From Agarilytica sp045430285 (lineage in GTDB: Bacteria; Pseudomonadota; Gammaproteobacteria; Pseudomonadales; Cellvibrionaceae): a DNA stretch of 64,000 nucleotides. The notes under the pieces are model-generated. The model worked only from the letters and a program-made list of their open reading frames with translations. It was not told the DNA's origin and ran no database searches. Position numbers and translations under genes: made by a program. The DNA lies in assembly GCA_045430285.1 (NCBI GenBank), contig JAILXV010000002.1, positions 372,001-436,000 of the forward strand. Direction: 5' to 3'. Each line of letters starts with the position of its first letter. Within the stretch, counting starts at the first letter, position 1. Of the stretch, positions 36,766-44,468 are shown piece after piece.

Positions 36766-37287
36766 TTACATTCTCCCTATTACCACTGGAATCACTTCAT
36801 CAAAAGCCTTCACGGTAAGTGCGCCATATTTTTTTAATTTTTCGAGGGGGCAAGTCTCCACCGTTTTCTCATCAAATTCTTCTGGGTATTTAATTTGTAT
36901 TTTTCCGCCGTCTTTTAATATCGCGGTGATATGAAGTTGCGACGCTGCCGGATCATCTTTTCCGGAACGCAAAACGAAGCCGTAGCGATCGATAGTGATC
37001 GACGTAATCGTGTGTTTAGCCGGGAGGTGTTGAAGTAGAGTGGTTTGAATATTAAAGCCAGCGACTTTGGCCGCTTGGTCGATGTCTTTTCCGATGCCTT
37101 CGTCAATCGCGACGCCTACGGCAATGCCCATTGGCCCCATGGAGGACATAAGCATCATGCCGGCACCCGCGCCTTTGCCATGAAAGCGAATACGATCCGG
37201 CTCAGAAATGGTGATCTCAGGGGAAGGAATACTCGCACATACTGAGAGTAGCAAGCTAATAAAGAGAAAAGAAAGAGGTTTGCGCAT
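36766..37287 (-). CDS. Putative lipoprotein of unknown function
   Basis: 173 residues. MRKPLSFLFISLLLSVCASIPSPE has a lipobox-like LSVC (Cys near 17). A Gly/Met-rich segment (GAGAGMMLMSSMGPMG, about 40-55) could be a hydrophobic hairpin or glycine-zipper-like stretch, followed by a small alpha/beta part. I do not recognise a family. It stands alone between the phospholipase-like gene region and the fragment-rich stretch. Confidence 0.7.
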   Translation of the reverse strand: MRKPLSFLFISLLLSVCASIPSPEITISEPDRIRFHGKGAGAGMMLMSSMGPMGIAVGVAIDEGIGKDIDQAAKVAGFNIQTTLLQHLPAKHTITSITIDRYGFVLRSGKDDPAASQLHITAILKDGGKIQIKYPEEFDEKTVETCPLEKLKKYGALTVKAFDEVIPVVIGRM

Positions 37288-37403
37288 CCGTTTTATAACT
37301 CAAGGGATTTCCATGGGCGCTATTATACGTAAATCCGAAAAAAAATATTTTTTGTTTGAAAGGTCTCACCTCTAGCCGAACTGTAACGCTAGCAGACATT
37401 ATT

Positions 37404-37563
37404 TTAAAAGATGTGCAATATATCTCGATCGGCAGGTAACACTCTAACCATGATGTATTTTGTTTCGGTAAGCATGTAAAACAATACGTAGCGATCTACG
37501 GGAAAGCTTTTTAGATTCCTCACCAACTCAGGCCGCTCCCGCCCTAGATCACGAAATTCTGAA
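37404..37563 (-). pseudogene. C-terminal fragment of a ParE/RelE-type toxin
   Basis: The minus strand gives about 52 residues ending in a stop, including FRDLGRERPELVRNLKSFPV, DRYVLFYMLT and MVRVLPADRDILHIF, the typical C-terminal half of ParE toxins (R-P-x-L, S-F-P-V-x-R-Y, V-R-V-L-x-x-x-R-D). The N-terminal half is missing: the RAYT pseudogene abuts it. No antitoxin is visible. It would not be a functional toxin. Confidence 0.7.
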
Positions 37564-38095
37564 TTAAAAAGGGGTCAAAGCCCTTTGTTATCTGCCTCAA
37601 CCTCCCTAGGTCGCCCACGTCTCGCAGAACCAACTTTGCAAGATAGTTGATTCCGATTTTCTGACGATATACGTCATTGCCTAACGGCGTACCAGTCTGC
37701 CAGGCATCACGAATCCTCTTCACCTCGTCCTTAACAAGATGTCCGCGAAACAACCCCTCGTAAGCATGAGCCCTCTCTTTCTTACTATTACCTAGCCCGT
37801 CATAGATTTGATGGGCAGCGATAAAGCTTATCTCTCGTTCACCAACATTATGGCAAAAACTTGACCATCGATAATGCCCTGGCAACTCGACCATATGTGC
37901 TCGCACAGGGTTTAACTCTATATATCGCATAACAGCAGAAAATACATTTCCTCCTGAACCAAACACGATTTGTAGCGCCCCTCCCAAACAGAACCACTTT
38001 TCCCATATTTGTGATTTAAATAGGGTACGTACTGAACCTCCCCCAGTTTAACGGATACATTAAATCAGCGACAATATCGCTAGAGGAGTATCCAA

Positions 38096-38407
38096 ATGAC
38101 CAGAAAGAGACAGCCCTATAAAACGTATACAAAAGAGTTCAAGCTCGAAGCAGTGAAGCTGATGAAGGAGTCGGATCGCCCGGCGAGCGAGATAGCCATG
38201 GAGCTAGGAGTTCGACGGAATCAGCTCTGCAAATGGGCTGAACAGCTAAATGAGAAAGGTGATGAAGCTTTTCAAGGTACGAAGGGTCGACCCAAGAAGG
38301 AAAATCAAAGCGAATTGACAACGCTTAAGCAGGAGAACGAGCGACTTCGAGAAGAGGTTGAGATACTAAAAAAGGTGGCAGCGTACTTTGCGAAAGAGCT
38401 GAAGTGA
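38096..38407 (+). CDS. IS3-family transposase OrfA
   Basis: 103 residues: helix-turn-helix domain (YTKEFKLEAVKLMKES, ASEIAMELGVRRNQLCKWAE) and a C-terminal leucine-zipper-like coil (ENERLREEVEILKKVAAYFAK). Its stop overlaps the GTG start of orfB by 4 bp. OrfA binds the IS ends and is normally joined to OrfB by frameshifting. Confidence 0.93.
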   Translation: MTRKRQPYKTYTKEFKLEAVKLMKESDRPASEIAMELGVRRNQLCKWAEQLNEKGDEAFQGTKGRPKKENQSELTTLKQENERLREEVEILKKVAAYFAKELK

Positions 38408-39264
38408 AGTGCGCTTTTATCCGTGAACAAAGTGTTTTTTATAAAACTGTACGGTTGATTTCAGTGCTTGGTGTTTCACCAAGTGGTTACTATGATTGGC
38501 TCAAACGCCCAGAAAGCAGCAGGTCACGAGAAAATCGAGCGCTGGTCTCGAAGATCAAAGTGTTACATGGTGCTAGTCATGAGATTTATGGTTCCCCAAG
38601 AGTACATCAAGATCTATTAGATTATGGTGAAACTGTTGGCGTTAATCGTGTTGCTAGATTGATGAGAGTAAATGGAATTAAGTCTAAGATGGCGAGACGT
38701 TTTGTTGTGACGACGGATTCCAAGAATACGATGGATGCAGCACCTGATCGACTAAAGCGAAATTTTTATGCTGGTGAACGAGATAAATCTTGGGTGTCTG
38801 ATACGACGTTTATAGCGACCCGAGAGGGCTGGATGTATCTCGCAGTGGTGATTGATTTGTACTCACGAATGGTTGTGGGTTGGTCAATGAGTAAAAGTAA
38901 TAATGCTCAGCTTGCTCAGGACGCTTTAACGATGGCGATTTGGCGTAGAGGCGTTAAGCAGGCAGTTGTTGTTCATTCTGATCAAGGGAGTACTTACGCT
39001 TCAAGAGTGTACCAAGAACAACTGTAATCCCACGGTTTACTTTGTAGCATGAGCCGAAAAGGGGAGTGTTTAGACAACGCGGTTGCTGAAAGTTTTTTCG
39101 GGACTTTAAAAACAGAGTGGGTTGATCACAAAGTTTATATTTCTCGGAAACAGGCAAAGCAAAGTATATTTGAATACATTGAAGTGTTTTATAATCGGAA
39201 GCGACGGCATTCGTATTTGAGCTATGTCAGTCCAGAAGAATTTGAGAGAAAGAATACCTCTTAA
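38404..39264 (+). pseudogene. IS3-family transposase OrfB, interrupted by one nonsense codon
   Basis: Integrase-fold DDE transposase of about 286 codons. SWVSDTTFIATREGWMYLAV holds the first Asp and VVHSDQGSTYAS the second. A TAA at 39025 stops it after VYQEQL; the frame continues without shift through SHGLLCSMSRKGECLDNAVAE, which holds the catalytic Glu, to the end at 39264. A single base change (for example Lys AAA to TAA) explains it. The truncated product lacks the Glu, so the copy cannot move by itself. Confidence 0.9.
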
Positions 39265-39437
39265 TTATTTGCTCCGTTTTATTGGGGGAATCTCATAACG
39301 ACGTCCTATATACTGCATAAACAAACTTACATCTTGTTTTCTCTCAGGCGTCACCAATATATGAATATGATTTGTCATTAAAACAAACGCATGCACCGCC
39401 ATACTATATTTTTCCCTACTCTCCTTTAACCAATACG

Positions 39438-39557
39438 CATTTGATCTTTAAAACTGCCAATTAGCTCGAAGCCAAGACCATCTACATACATTTTAGTAAG
39501 TTGATCGAGATTGTCTGTAGGTCTTGCAACTCTCAATTTTGCAGACTTAGGAATCAT
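39438..39557 (-). pseudogene. N-terminal fragment of a VOC-family (glyoxalase-like) protein
   Basis: ATG at 39557 opens MIPKSAKLRVARPTDNLDQL and MYVDGLGFELIGSFKDQ, the standard first beta-alpha-beta of glyoxalase/bleomycin-resistance proteins. After about 40 residues it joins the RAYT sequence and stops. The rest of the gene is gone. Confidence 0.75.
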
Positions 39558-39596
39558 TGATTTCCCTTTTAGCTAAAGCCATGAAAGCGCATAATT

Positions 39597-39767
39597 TTAC
39601 CTGCCAGTAGAATACTCTCCGTACGCCGGCAGAGCATTACGGTATTCCTCAATTGATACAAATGAATCTGAAAACTCTTTAAAGTCAGGGTGAAAACCTA
39701 ACGCGATTTGGATAAAGAACATTGAAGCCAAGACTAAGATAGACACTATTAGAATTCCTTTATTCAT
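39597..39767 (-). CDS. 56-residue membrane-anchored or secreted peptide (cassette gene)
   Basis: MNKGILIVSILVLASMFFIQ is one hydrophobic helix or signal, followed by a short polar tail (FHPDFKEFSDSF, EEYRNALPAYGEYSTGR). Its start is 17 bp from the left box of the split attC, as expected for a cassette gene. No attC is recognisable on its 3' side, where the VOC fragment begins. Function unknown. Confidence 0.55.
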   Translation of the reverse strand: MNKGILIVSILVLASMFFIQIALGFHPDFKEFSDSFVSIEEYRNALPAYGEYSTGR

Positions 39768-39891
39768 CGTTACCTATTAGTGCATAACGCTTTGCTAACC
39801 TGAAGTTTGGAGAGGAGCACCGTTGTGCTATTAAGCACAAAAGGAGCGACGACCAAACTGCGATGCTCCCCCGATAAAATGGACACCCAAA

Positions 39892-40779
39892 TTATCCTGC
39901 TACACGTTGTTCAAGTTCCATCGGAGATAAATATCCGATACCCGAGTGTAACCTTACGCGATTGTAGAATCCATTAATATAAGTTGACAGTGCTCGCGTT
40001 AGCTCTGAAACAGTTTCGTATATAGAGTTACGTATTAGATCGCCTTTCAATGAATGGTAAAAGGACTCCATAAATGCATTGTCCGTACAATGGCCCGCTC
40101 GATTACAACTTTGACGTGTACCATGTTTTTCAAGCTCACCTTTAAACGCGTAGCCTAAGTATTCAATTCCTCTATCGGAATGAAATACTAGCTGACGATC
40201 GATCTTCCGCTTTTTTAGTGCGCCTCGTAAAACCTTAATAGTCATGCTGGTCTTTCGGTCTTTAGAAAGTGACCAGCTTAATATCCGCCTGGAATACAAA
40301 TCCATTATCGTTGCTAAATACTGCCACTTACCATTTACCTTTAAGTATGTGATATCACCCACCCACACTTGGTTAAGGCTTGTCGGCTAACACATATCAA
40401 GAAGCAGGTTCTTCCCCGCTTTCTGAAAATTCTTAAGCTTGGGCATTCGGCGACATACTTTTACACAGCGAGCAACTAACCCAGACTCTTTCATCAGACG
40501 CTCAACACGCTTTTTACCTATCGCCAATCCCTGCTGTTTTAGAGCCTTATAAACCCTTGGGATACCATATCGGCCATGACTCTCTTCATAAATCCTAGTA
40601 ATTCGTTTCAGCAACTTAGCATCTTCAATTGCTCTCGCCGATTGTGCTCTTTCACACCAACTATAAAAACCGCTAGGTGAAACTCCCAACCAGTCACACA
40701 ACTTGCTTACACCTAGGTGTCGGTATCTTTGGATGAATCCAAATCGGTCTGATGTTGTTCCGCAAGATACCGTTGCCAC
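39892..40779 (-). pseudogene. IS3-family transposase OrfB, interrupted by one nonsense codon
   Basis: Begins at the GTG at 40779 directly after the A6G slip site. The N-terminal part has YRHLGVSKLCDWLGVSPSGF and IYEESHGRYGIPRVYKAL. A TAG stops it after NLLLDMC at 40387; the frame continues as PTSLNQVWVGDITYLKV with the first catalytic Asp, then VFHSDRGIEYLG (second Asp) and CTDNAFMESFYHSLKG (Glu), to 39892. The stop comes before the whole catalytic core, so this copy is inactive as read. Confidence 0.9.
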
Positions 40780-41084
40780 TTTTTTAAGAGGTCATTTTCC
40801 TCCTTTAGTTTTGCGTTCTCTTTTTGTAGGCGCTCAACCTCAGTCAGTTCAGCCTTAGACGGGACTTTCTTATTCTTAGTCACAGAGACTCTCCTTTGCT
40901 TGTCTGCTACAAGTTTGCCCTCCCTGTACTCCTTTCGCCACCTCGACAGCATAAAAGGGTGAATATCCAATGCTTCTGCAACTTGTTTTACGTAAATCCC
41001 TTCTTGTTCACTTAATCGAACTGCTTTTACTCTGAAGTCAGTCGAATACATCCACGTCTTTCTTGGTTTGGTATATCTTGGCAT
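40713..41084 (-). CDS. IS3-family transposase OrfA
   Basis: 123 residues with a helix-turn-helix (FRVKAVRLSEQEGIYVKQVA, LDIHPFMLSRWRKEY) and a leucine-rich coil (ERLQKENAKLKEENDLLKK). Near its end the sequence A-AAA-AAG (minus strand 40785-40779) is a classic -1 frameshift site that would fuse OrfA to OrfB. The gene itself is intact. Confidence 0.92.
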   Translation of the reverse strand: MPRYTKPRKTWMYSTDFRVKAVRLSEQEGIYVKQVAEALDIHPFMLSRWRKEYREGKLVADKQRRVSVTKNKKVPSKAELTEVERLQKENAKLKEENDLLKKWQRYLAEQHQTDLDSSKDTDT

Positions 41085-41155
41085 TTGCCACCTCCTGAGT
41101 TATCAGAAGGTGTCCACTAAAGCGGGGGAACTACAGGCATTGGTACAGGCGCTTG

Positions 41156-41512
41156 TTAGAAAACCCAAAGATTATTTACGATCGGAACATCAACTGTTCC
41201 GCCCCAAAATTGAGTAGTACTGCAACCAGATCCGTGCATGCCTATTTTTCTTCCTGAAGCGTGCGCCATTAATGCTACTGATAGCATTGCATCTTTTCCT
41301 GCAACAGTTTCTGGTATATAGACTCTGAAAGTAGACGTGCACTCATCTAGGTTAGCGACCTCGCCAGAAATATATATCGAAACGGCACCGCTCTGGTGAA
41401 CGAACACTCTAGTTACGTCAACCCCTGGCCCACTCAAGTGGGTAATATATTTTGCTTGAGCTGGAAAACTTATAGCCATTGACAATAATATTCCAAAAAA
41501 TATTTTATTCAC
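41156..41512 (-). CDS. Small secreted protein, cassette family S, member 2
   Basis: 118 residues from a GTG start with GGAGAT upstream. Signal peptide MNKIFFGILLSMAISFPAQA, then a beta-rich domain with Cys at about 58 and 97. The segment MLSVALMAHASGRKIGMHGSGC matches member 3 closely and member 1 less so. The two Cys may form a disulfide after export. Function unknown. Its stop codon forms part of the attC that the IS splits. Confidence 0.8.
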   Translation of the reverse strand: MNKIFFGILLSMAISFPAQAKYITHLSGPGVDVTRVFVHQSGAVSIYISGEVANLDECTSTFRVYIPETVAGKDAMLSVALMAHASGRKIGMHGSGCSTTQFWGGTVDVPIVNNLWVF

Positions 41513-41530
41513 GATTATCTCCTTTAATTT

Positions 41531-41647
41531 CCAACGCCCCGTTAAGGGGCCGGAACTGTGTTGATTATTTTGTGCTATTAAAGCACAAAATGAGCGACGC
41601 AGTGGAGGTCCCAGCCAGCTTGCTGGCGTCTTGAACGGGTTGTTAGA
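41531..41647 (-). repeat. attC site of the GNAT cassette
   Basis: CCAACGCCCCGTTAAGG at the left, GGCGTCTTGAACGGGTTGTTAG at the right, about 117 bp, with TTGTGCTATTAAAGCACAAAATGAGCG in the middle as in several other sites here. Confidence 0.85.
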
Positions 41648-41648
41648 A

Positions 41649-42104
41649 TTAATTTTCTTTGACCATGAGATTATTCTCTATGTATACACTCCCAACCTGC
41701 TCTTTTCTTGTTTTTACCATGGAAAACCCATGCTTAAGATAGAAAGGTTTGGCGGTGTGACTTACATGTGAATATAGCCTTGGATAATTAGCACCCTTAC
41801 TTAGGATAGCCTTCATTAGCTCTGCTCCAACACCTTGCCCCTGACACTCTCCATGGACATAGAAATGATCTATTAATCCGTCAACTTGAAGATCACTATA
41901 CCCAACAACTTTTCCGCCGGATATTGCGACAAATGGATTGATCTTATCCATTTTTTCTCTAAATACATTTAAACTCAATGATTCCGGCGCCCAGGCTTCA
42001 ATTTGTTCCATAGAGTAATCCCTACTACAAACCATACGTATACTCGTAAAGTAAACACTCCATAAATCTGGGACCATTTCCACATCGTACTCTACGACTG
42101 TCAT
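41649..42104 (-). CDS. GNAT-family N-acetyltransferase (cassette gene)
   Basis: 151 residues. Acetyl-CoA-binding motif A reads HFYVHGECQGQGVGAELMKA (Q-x-x-G-x-G pattern), preceded by the beta-bulge strand FVAISGGKVVGYSDLQ; the C-terminal FYLKHGFSMVKTR is the usual Tyr/Phe-rich motif B. It would acetylate an amine on an unknown small molecule or protein. Such enzymes are common cassette cargo. The start is 20 bp from the attC on its right. Confidence 0.88.
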   Translation of the reverse strand: MTVVEYDVEMVPDLWSVYFTSIRMVCSRDYSMEQIEAWAPESLSLNVFREKMDKINPFVAISGGKVVGYSDLQVDGLIDHFYVHGECQGQGVGAELMKAILSKGANYPRLYSHVSHTAKPFYLKHGFSMVKTRKEQVGSVYIENNLMVKEN

Positions 42105-42124
42105 AATATTTCAGCCTTGGCAAT

Positions 42125-42216
42125 TCTAACACTTTATTTAGGGGCCGCAGCGTAGTCGCGAAGCGACGAAGCGGAGGCCCCAGCCGCAACGCGGCGACCT
42201 ACAATTGCTTGTTAGC
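42125..42216 (-). repeat. attC site of non-coding cassette B1
   Basis: CTAACACTTTATTTAGGGG to CAATTGCTTGTTAG. Divergent member of the GGGGCCGCAG... attC group (31992, 42471, 44090). Confidence 0.85.
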
Positions 42217-42470
42217 AGCTACCGAAGCCGTGATGCTGTGCAACCACAAGCCCAGATACTACCACCAAAGATTTACATTTTAAGCGCAGCCCATACTACG
42301 AAGCTTATTTGAAGCTGCCATGAATTCGAAAACAGCTTTGCTGCAACCCGAACTTTAAGTTACCGCCCAACTGACACGGCACGAAACCTACACCGCTATG
42401 CGGCTGAAACATTTTGGTTTTAACATTTACCCCGATTTATTCGGAGCCAAAATTAAAAACAAAAACACCT
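42217..42470 (-). other. Non-coding cassette, family B, copy 1
   Basis: About 254 bp without a supported gene, roughly alignable along its length with copy 2 just to the right. Shared features are CCGAAGCC(A/G)TGATGCTG near the attC, AAGCTGCC(A/G)TGAATTCG ... ACAGCTTTGCT, whose ends AAGCTG/CAGCTT form a hairpin, ACCGCCCAACTG, and CCGA-N5-TCGG before the next attC. Confidence 0.65.
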
Positions 42471-42564
42471 GCTAACGTTTTACTTAGGGGCCGCAGTGTA
42501 GTCGCGAAGCGACGAAACGGAGGTCCCAGCCGCGACAGCGGCGAACTACAGTAATTTGTTAGCA
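42471..42564 (-). repeat. attC site of non-coding cassette B2
   Basis: GCTAACGTTTTACTTAGGGG to CTACAGTAATTTGTTAG. Almost the same as the attC sites at 31992 and 44090, though the cassette bodies differ, which suggests attC exchange. Confidence 0.88.
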
Positions 42565-42814
42565 GCACCGAAGCCATGATGCTGAATGGCCACGAACTTG
42601 ATACTACCGCCAAAAATTTACTGCTTGAGTACGGCAGCTACTACGGAGTTTACCCAAAGCTGCCGTGAATTCGAAGACAGCTTTGCTACACCGCGAACTT
42701 CAATTTACCGCCCAACTGTAACGGCACAAAACTTTAACCGCTACACGGCTGAACATGCAAACCTTTGACGATTACCCCGACCTATTCGGAGCCAAAATCA
42801 AAAAATAAAATTAC
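42565..42814 (-). other. Non-coding cassette, family B, copy 2
   Basis: About 250 bp, second member of family B. The loop of the CCGA-N5-TCGG hairpin differs from copy 1 (CCTAT instead of TTTAT) while the stem is kept. A plus-strand frame of 60 codons crosses it but is broken in copy 1, so I treat the cassette as non-coding. Confidence 0.65.
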
Positions 42815-42887
42815 TGCTAACGCACAAAGCAGCGGCGCGCGTTAGCGCGTCCAGCCCGCAGGGCGATGCTGCCTTTTCTTGTTAGGT
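42815..42887 (-). repeat. attC site of the repeat-protein cassette
   Basis: GCTAACGCACAAAGCAGCGG to GCTGCCTTTTCTTGTTAG, about 73 bp with complementary GCAGC/GCTGC arms. Confidence 0.82.
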
Positions 42888-42890
42888 GAT

Positions 42891-43220
42891 TTAGCCGCAA
42901 ACCCATGTGCCATTCGGGTTTTGTTTTGCGCCAGCATATGCGCCGCCACACACCCAGGTGCCATCTGGATTTTGTTTTGCGCCAGCGTAGTTACCACCAC
43001 AAACCCAAGTTCCGTTTGGGTTTTGTTTTGCGCCAGCGTAGCCGCCGCCACAAACCCACGTGCCGTTTGGATTTTGCTTGGCTCCCGCATAAGCACCACC
43101 ACATACCCATGTGCCGTCAGGGTTCTGTTTCGCTCCAGCGTATGCGTTGCCACAAACCCACGTACCATTTGGGTTTTGTTTGGCACCAGCGTAACCGTAA
43201 TATTCTCGTTCTTCTGACAT
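42891..43220 (-). CDS. Protein made of six near-identical 17-residue repeats
   Basis: 109 residues: a short acidic lead (MSEEREYYG), then six copies of YAGAKQNP(N/D)GTWVCGG. Each unit carries one Cys, one Trp and a turn-forming Asn-Pro-x-Gly. At DNA level the unit is 51 bp and the copies differ by scattered, mostly third-position changes, which indicates coding selection. There is no signal peptide or membrane helix. The regular Cys/aromatic spacing suggests a small repeat fold or a metal or disulfide scaffold; I know no described function. It sits between two attC sites as a cassette gene with its stop next to the left one. Confidence 0.85.
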   Translation of the reverse strand: MSEEREYYGYAGAKQNPNGTWVCGNAYAGAKQNPDGTWVCGGAYAGAKQNPNGTWVCGGGYAGAKQNPNGTWVCGGNYAGAKQNPDGTWVCGGAYAGAKQNPNGTWVCG

Positions 43221-43238
43221 AGTTGATTCCTTGTTTCA

Positions 43239-43346
43239 CCTAACGCCCAGCTAATCCGCCGAAACGGAGTTGATTGTTTTGTGCGAGCGTAGCGGAAAAG
43301 CACAAAACGAGCAACGCAGTGGAGGTCGGATTGAGCTGTTTGTTAA
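43239..43346 (-). repeat. attC site of the 114-residue membrane-protein cassette
   Basis: CCTAACGCCCAGCTAATCCG to CGGATTGAGCTGTTTGTTA, about 108 bp; outer arms CAGCTAATCCG / CGGATTGAGCTG are complementary. Confidence 0.87.
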
Positions 43347-43351
43347 ATGTT

Positions 43352-43696
43352 TTACCTGAACACATATGCCAAACACACACCAAGAAATATAAACCCACAC
43401 CATAAGTACTGGACCTTAGGTGAGACGCGAAATGGCTTGTAAACTGAAAGAATAATTAAGCAAGTAATTCCAGCCGCTAGGAAGACGCCTAGACCAAATA
43501 CAATTACTGTTACATCAAATGTCGTTAGCGCGACCTTGGGTAAACCACCCATTTTCGAAAGATCACTGCCAGTTTTAAGCGCATACTGGCTTACTGCATA
43601 TATAGTTACTATCCATGTCGAAACAACGCTGAGCATTACCAAAGAAAGGCATTGCCAACGAGTTACATTCTCGAACTGTGGGAATATCTTTTTCAT
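43352..43696 (-). CDS. Small membrane protein (cassette gene)
   Basis: 114 residues from the ATG at 43696 (MKKIFPQFENVTRW); a longer frame would run back into the neighbouring attC and is unlikely. Three hydrophobic segments (about 18-38, 55-85 and 95-112) suggest an inner-membrane protein. I do not recognise a family. Confidence 0.7.
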   Translation of the reverse strand: MKKIFPQFENVTRWQCLSLVMLSVVSTWIVTIYAVSQYALKTGSDLSKMGGLPKVALTTFDVTVIVFGLGVFLAAGITCLIILSVYKPFRVSPKVQYLWCGFIFLGVCLAYVFR

Positions 43697-43703
43697 AGTG
43701 ACA

Positions 43704-43803
43704 TTTAACGCCTTGCTTTGCTGAAATTTTGTAGTGGATGCATTTGTGCTATTAAGCACAAATGAAGCAACGAAAAAATTGTCAGCAAGAGCAACTTGTT
43801 ATA
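43704..43803 (-). repeat. attC site of non-coding cassette A2
   Basis: TTTAACGCCTTGCTTTGCTG to CAGCAAGAGCAACTTGTTA, about 100 bp, with a central TTGTGCTATTAAGCACAA palindrome. Confidence 0.87.
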
Positions 43804-44089
43804 GCAGCCGGCCCGTGAACTCAGTTTTGCCTCGTTGGCGAAGCGAGAGCGGAGCCCACTGCTAAATTAAAATATTGCAAGAAGTTGAAAATACCCAACA
43901 CCTTGCACCAACTTAGTGGCACGCTACCGATAAAAACGATAGTTGCAACTACTAAAAACTTAAATTTGGCACCAGGAACGGACTGACCTAAAGAGGGGAA
44001 TGCACGATCCCTGATGCTGATATTCTTGTTTAGAAATCACACTATAAACCAACCGCGATTTCATTAAAACCGGACATCTAAATCCGGCC
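43804..44089 (-). other. Non-coding cassette, family A, copy 2
   Basis: About 286 bp, no supported gene. Diverged from copies 1 and 3 but keeps GGCGAAGCGA, TTAGTGGCACGC, GGCACCAGGAACG, GATCCCTGATGCTG and CACTATAAAC in the same order. GAAATC (44033-44038) and GATTTC (44057-44062) form a stem where copies 1 and 3 have a different pair of complementary arms. Confidence 0.7.
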
Positions 44090-44183
44090 TATAACGTTTT
44101 ACTTAGGGGCCGCAGTGTAGTCGCGAAGCGACGAAACGGAGGTCCCAGCCGAGACAGCGGCGAACTACAGTAACTTGTTATGG
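44090..44183 (-). repeat. attC site of non-coding cassette A3
   Basis: TATAACGTTTTACTTAGGGG to CTACAGTAACTTGTTA, near-identical to 31992 and 42471. Confidence 0.88.
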
Positions 44184-44468
44184 CTTGGCGGCGGCACCAA
44201 TTTGCTACAAGCACTTTGGCGAAGCGATAGCGTAGACCACAACATATTAAAAGGCGGAAGAAGACGGGCTTGCCGACGACCTACACCTGCTTAGTGGCAC
44301 GCCACGATTAAAAACGAGAATGGCCACACCTAAAAAACTTAACTGTGGCACCAGGAACGAACTTACCTAGAAGGGGAAACGCACGATCCCTGATGCTGTG
44401 ATACTGATTAAGAAACGACACTATAAACTATGTCGTACTTGGTTAAAACTGAGCCTTAATTTCCGACC
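44184..44468 (-). other. Non-coding cassette, family A, copy 3
   Basis: About 285 bp, almost the same as copy 1 at 32087 including its attC, some 12 kb away. Holds the full set of family A motifs and the ACGACA/TGTCGT arms. A plus-strand frame of 74 codons (44398-44622) crosses its edge and the next attC and is not supported. Confidence 0.75.

Larger units (their letters stand above)
38033..39295 (+). mobile_element. IS3-family insertion sequence 1
   Basis: About 1.26 kb with imperfect terminal repeats (left TGAACCTCCCCCAGTTTAAC; right end, complemented, TGAGATTCCCCCAATAAAAC). Contains orfA and an orfB broken by one stop codon. It sits inside the RAYT pseudogene; flanking triplets are TAC and TAA, so any target duplication is imperfect. 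Confidence 0.85.
37544..39437 (-). pseudogene. RAYT (REP-associated tyrosine transposase) pseudogene, split by an IS and frameshifted
   Basis: The N-terminal piece (39437-39296) encodes AYWLKESREKYSMAVHAFVL and MTNHIHILVTPERK with the HUH motif (His-Ile-His). An IS3 element interrupts it after YIGRRY. The reading resumes left of the IS with YLNHKYGKSGSVWEGRYKS, and after CLVQE shifts frame into MRYIELNPVRAHMV and the C-terminus ending at 37544. The true N-terminus is lost at the junction with a VOC-gene fragment. Such single-copy Y1 transposases act on REP hairpins; this one is dead. Confidence 0.85.
39864..41135 (-). mobile_element. IS3-family insertion sequence 2 (different subgroup)
   Basis: About 1.27 kb. 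The ends are imperfect inverted repeats around TCCCCCG...TGGACACC (left GCTCCCCCGATAAAATGGAC; right, complemented, GTTCCCCCGCTTTAGTGGAC). Carries orfA and orfB overlapping with an A6G slippery run, and one nonsense codon in orfB. I cannot see a clear target duplication; boundaries are good to a few bases. Confidence 0.85.
39784..41157 (-). repeat. attC site split by an IS3-family insertion
   Basis: The left part, ATAACGCTTTGCTAACCTG ... GCGACGACCAAACTGCG (39784-39863), and the right part, GGCATTGGTACAGGCGCTTGTTAG (41136-41157), are the two ends of one attC. The left part closely matches the attC at 46154. The right end overlaps the stop of the secreted 118-residue gene. The IS between them should abolish folding of the site. 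Confidence 0.8.

Noticed and set aside
42586..42768. Plus-strand 60-codon frame in cassette B2
   Set aside because: The matching part of cassette B1 is broken by stops and indels, so coding is not supported.
42891..43220. Regular 51-bp repeats that might be a CRISPR array
   Set aside because: The repeats are contiguous without spacers and encode an in-frame 17-residue unit, so they are protein repeats.
42879..43222. Two long plus-strand frames over the repeat gene
   Set aside because: They are antisense images of the 51-bp repeats; the minus-strand frame has the attC-flanked cassette layout and the sensible protein.
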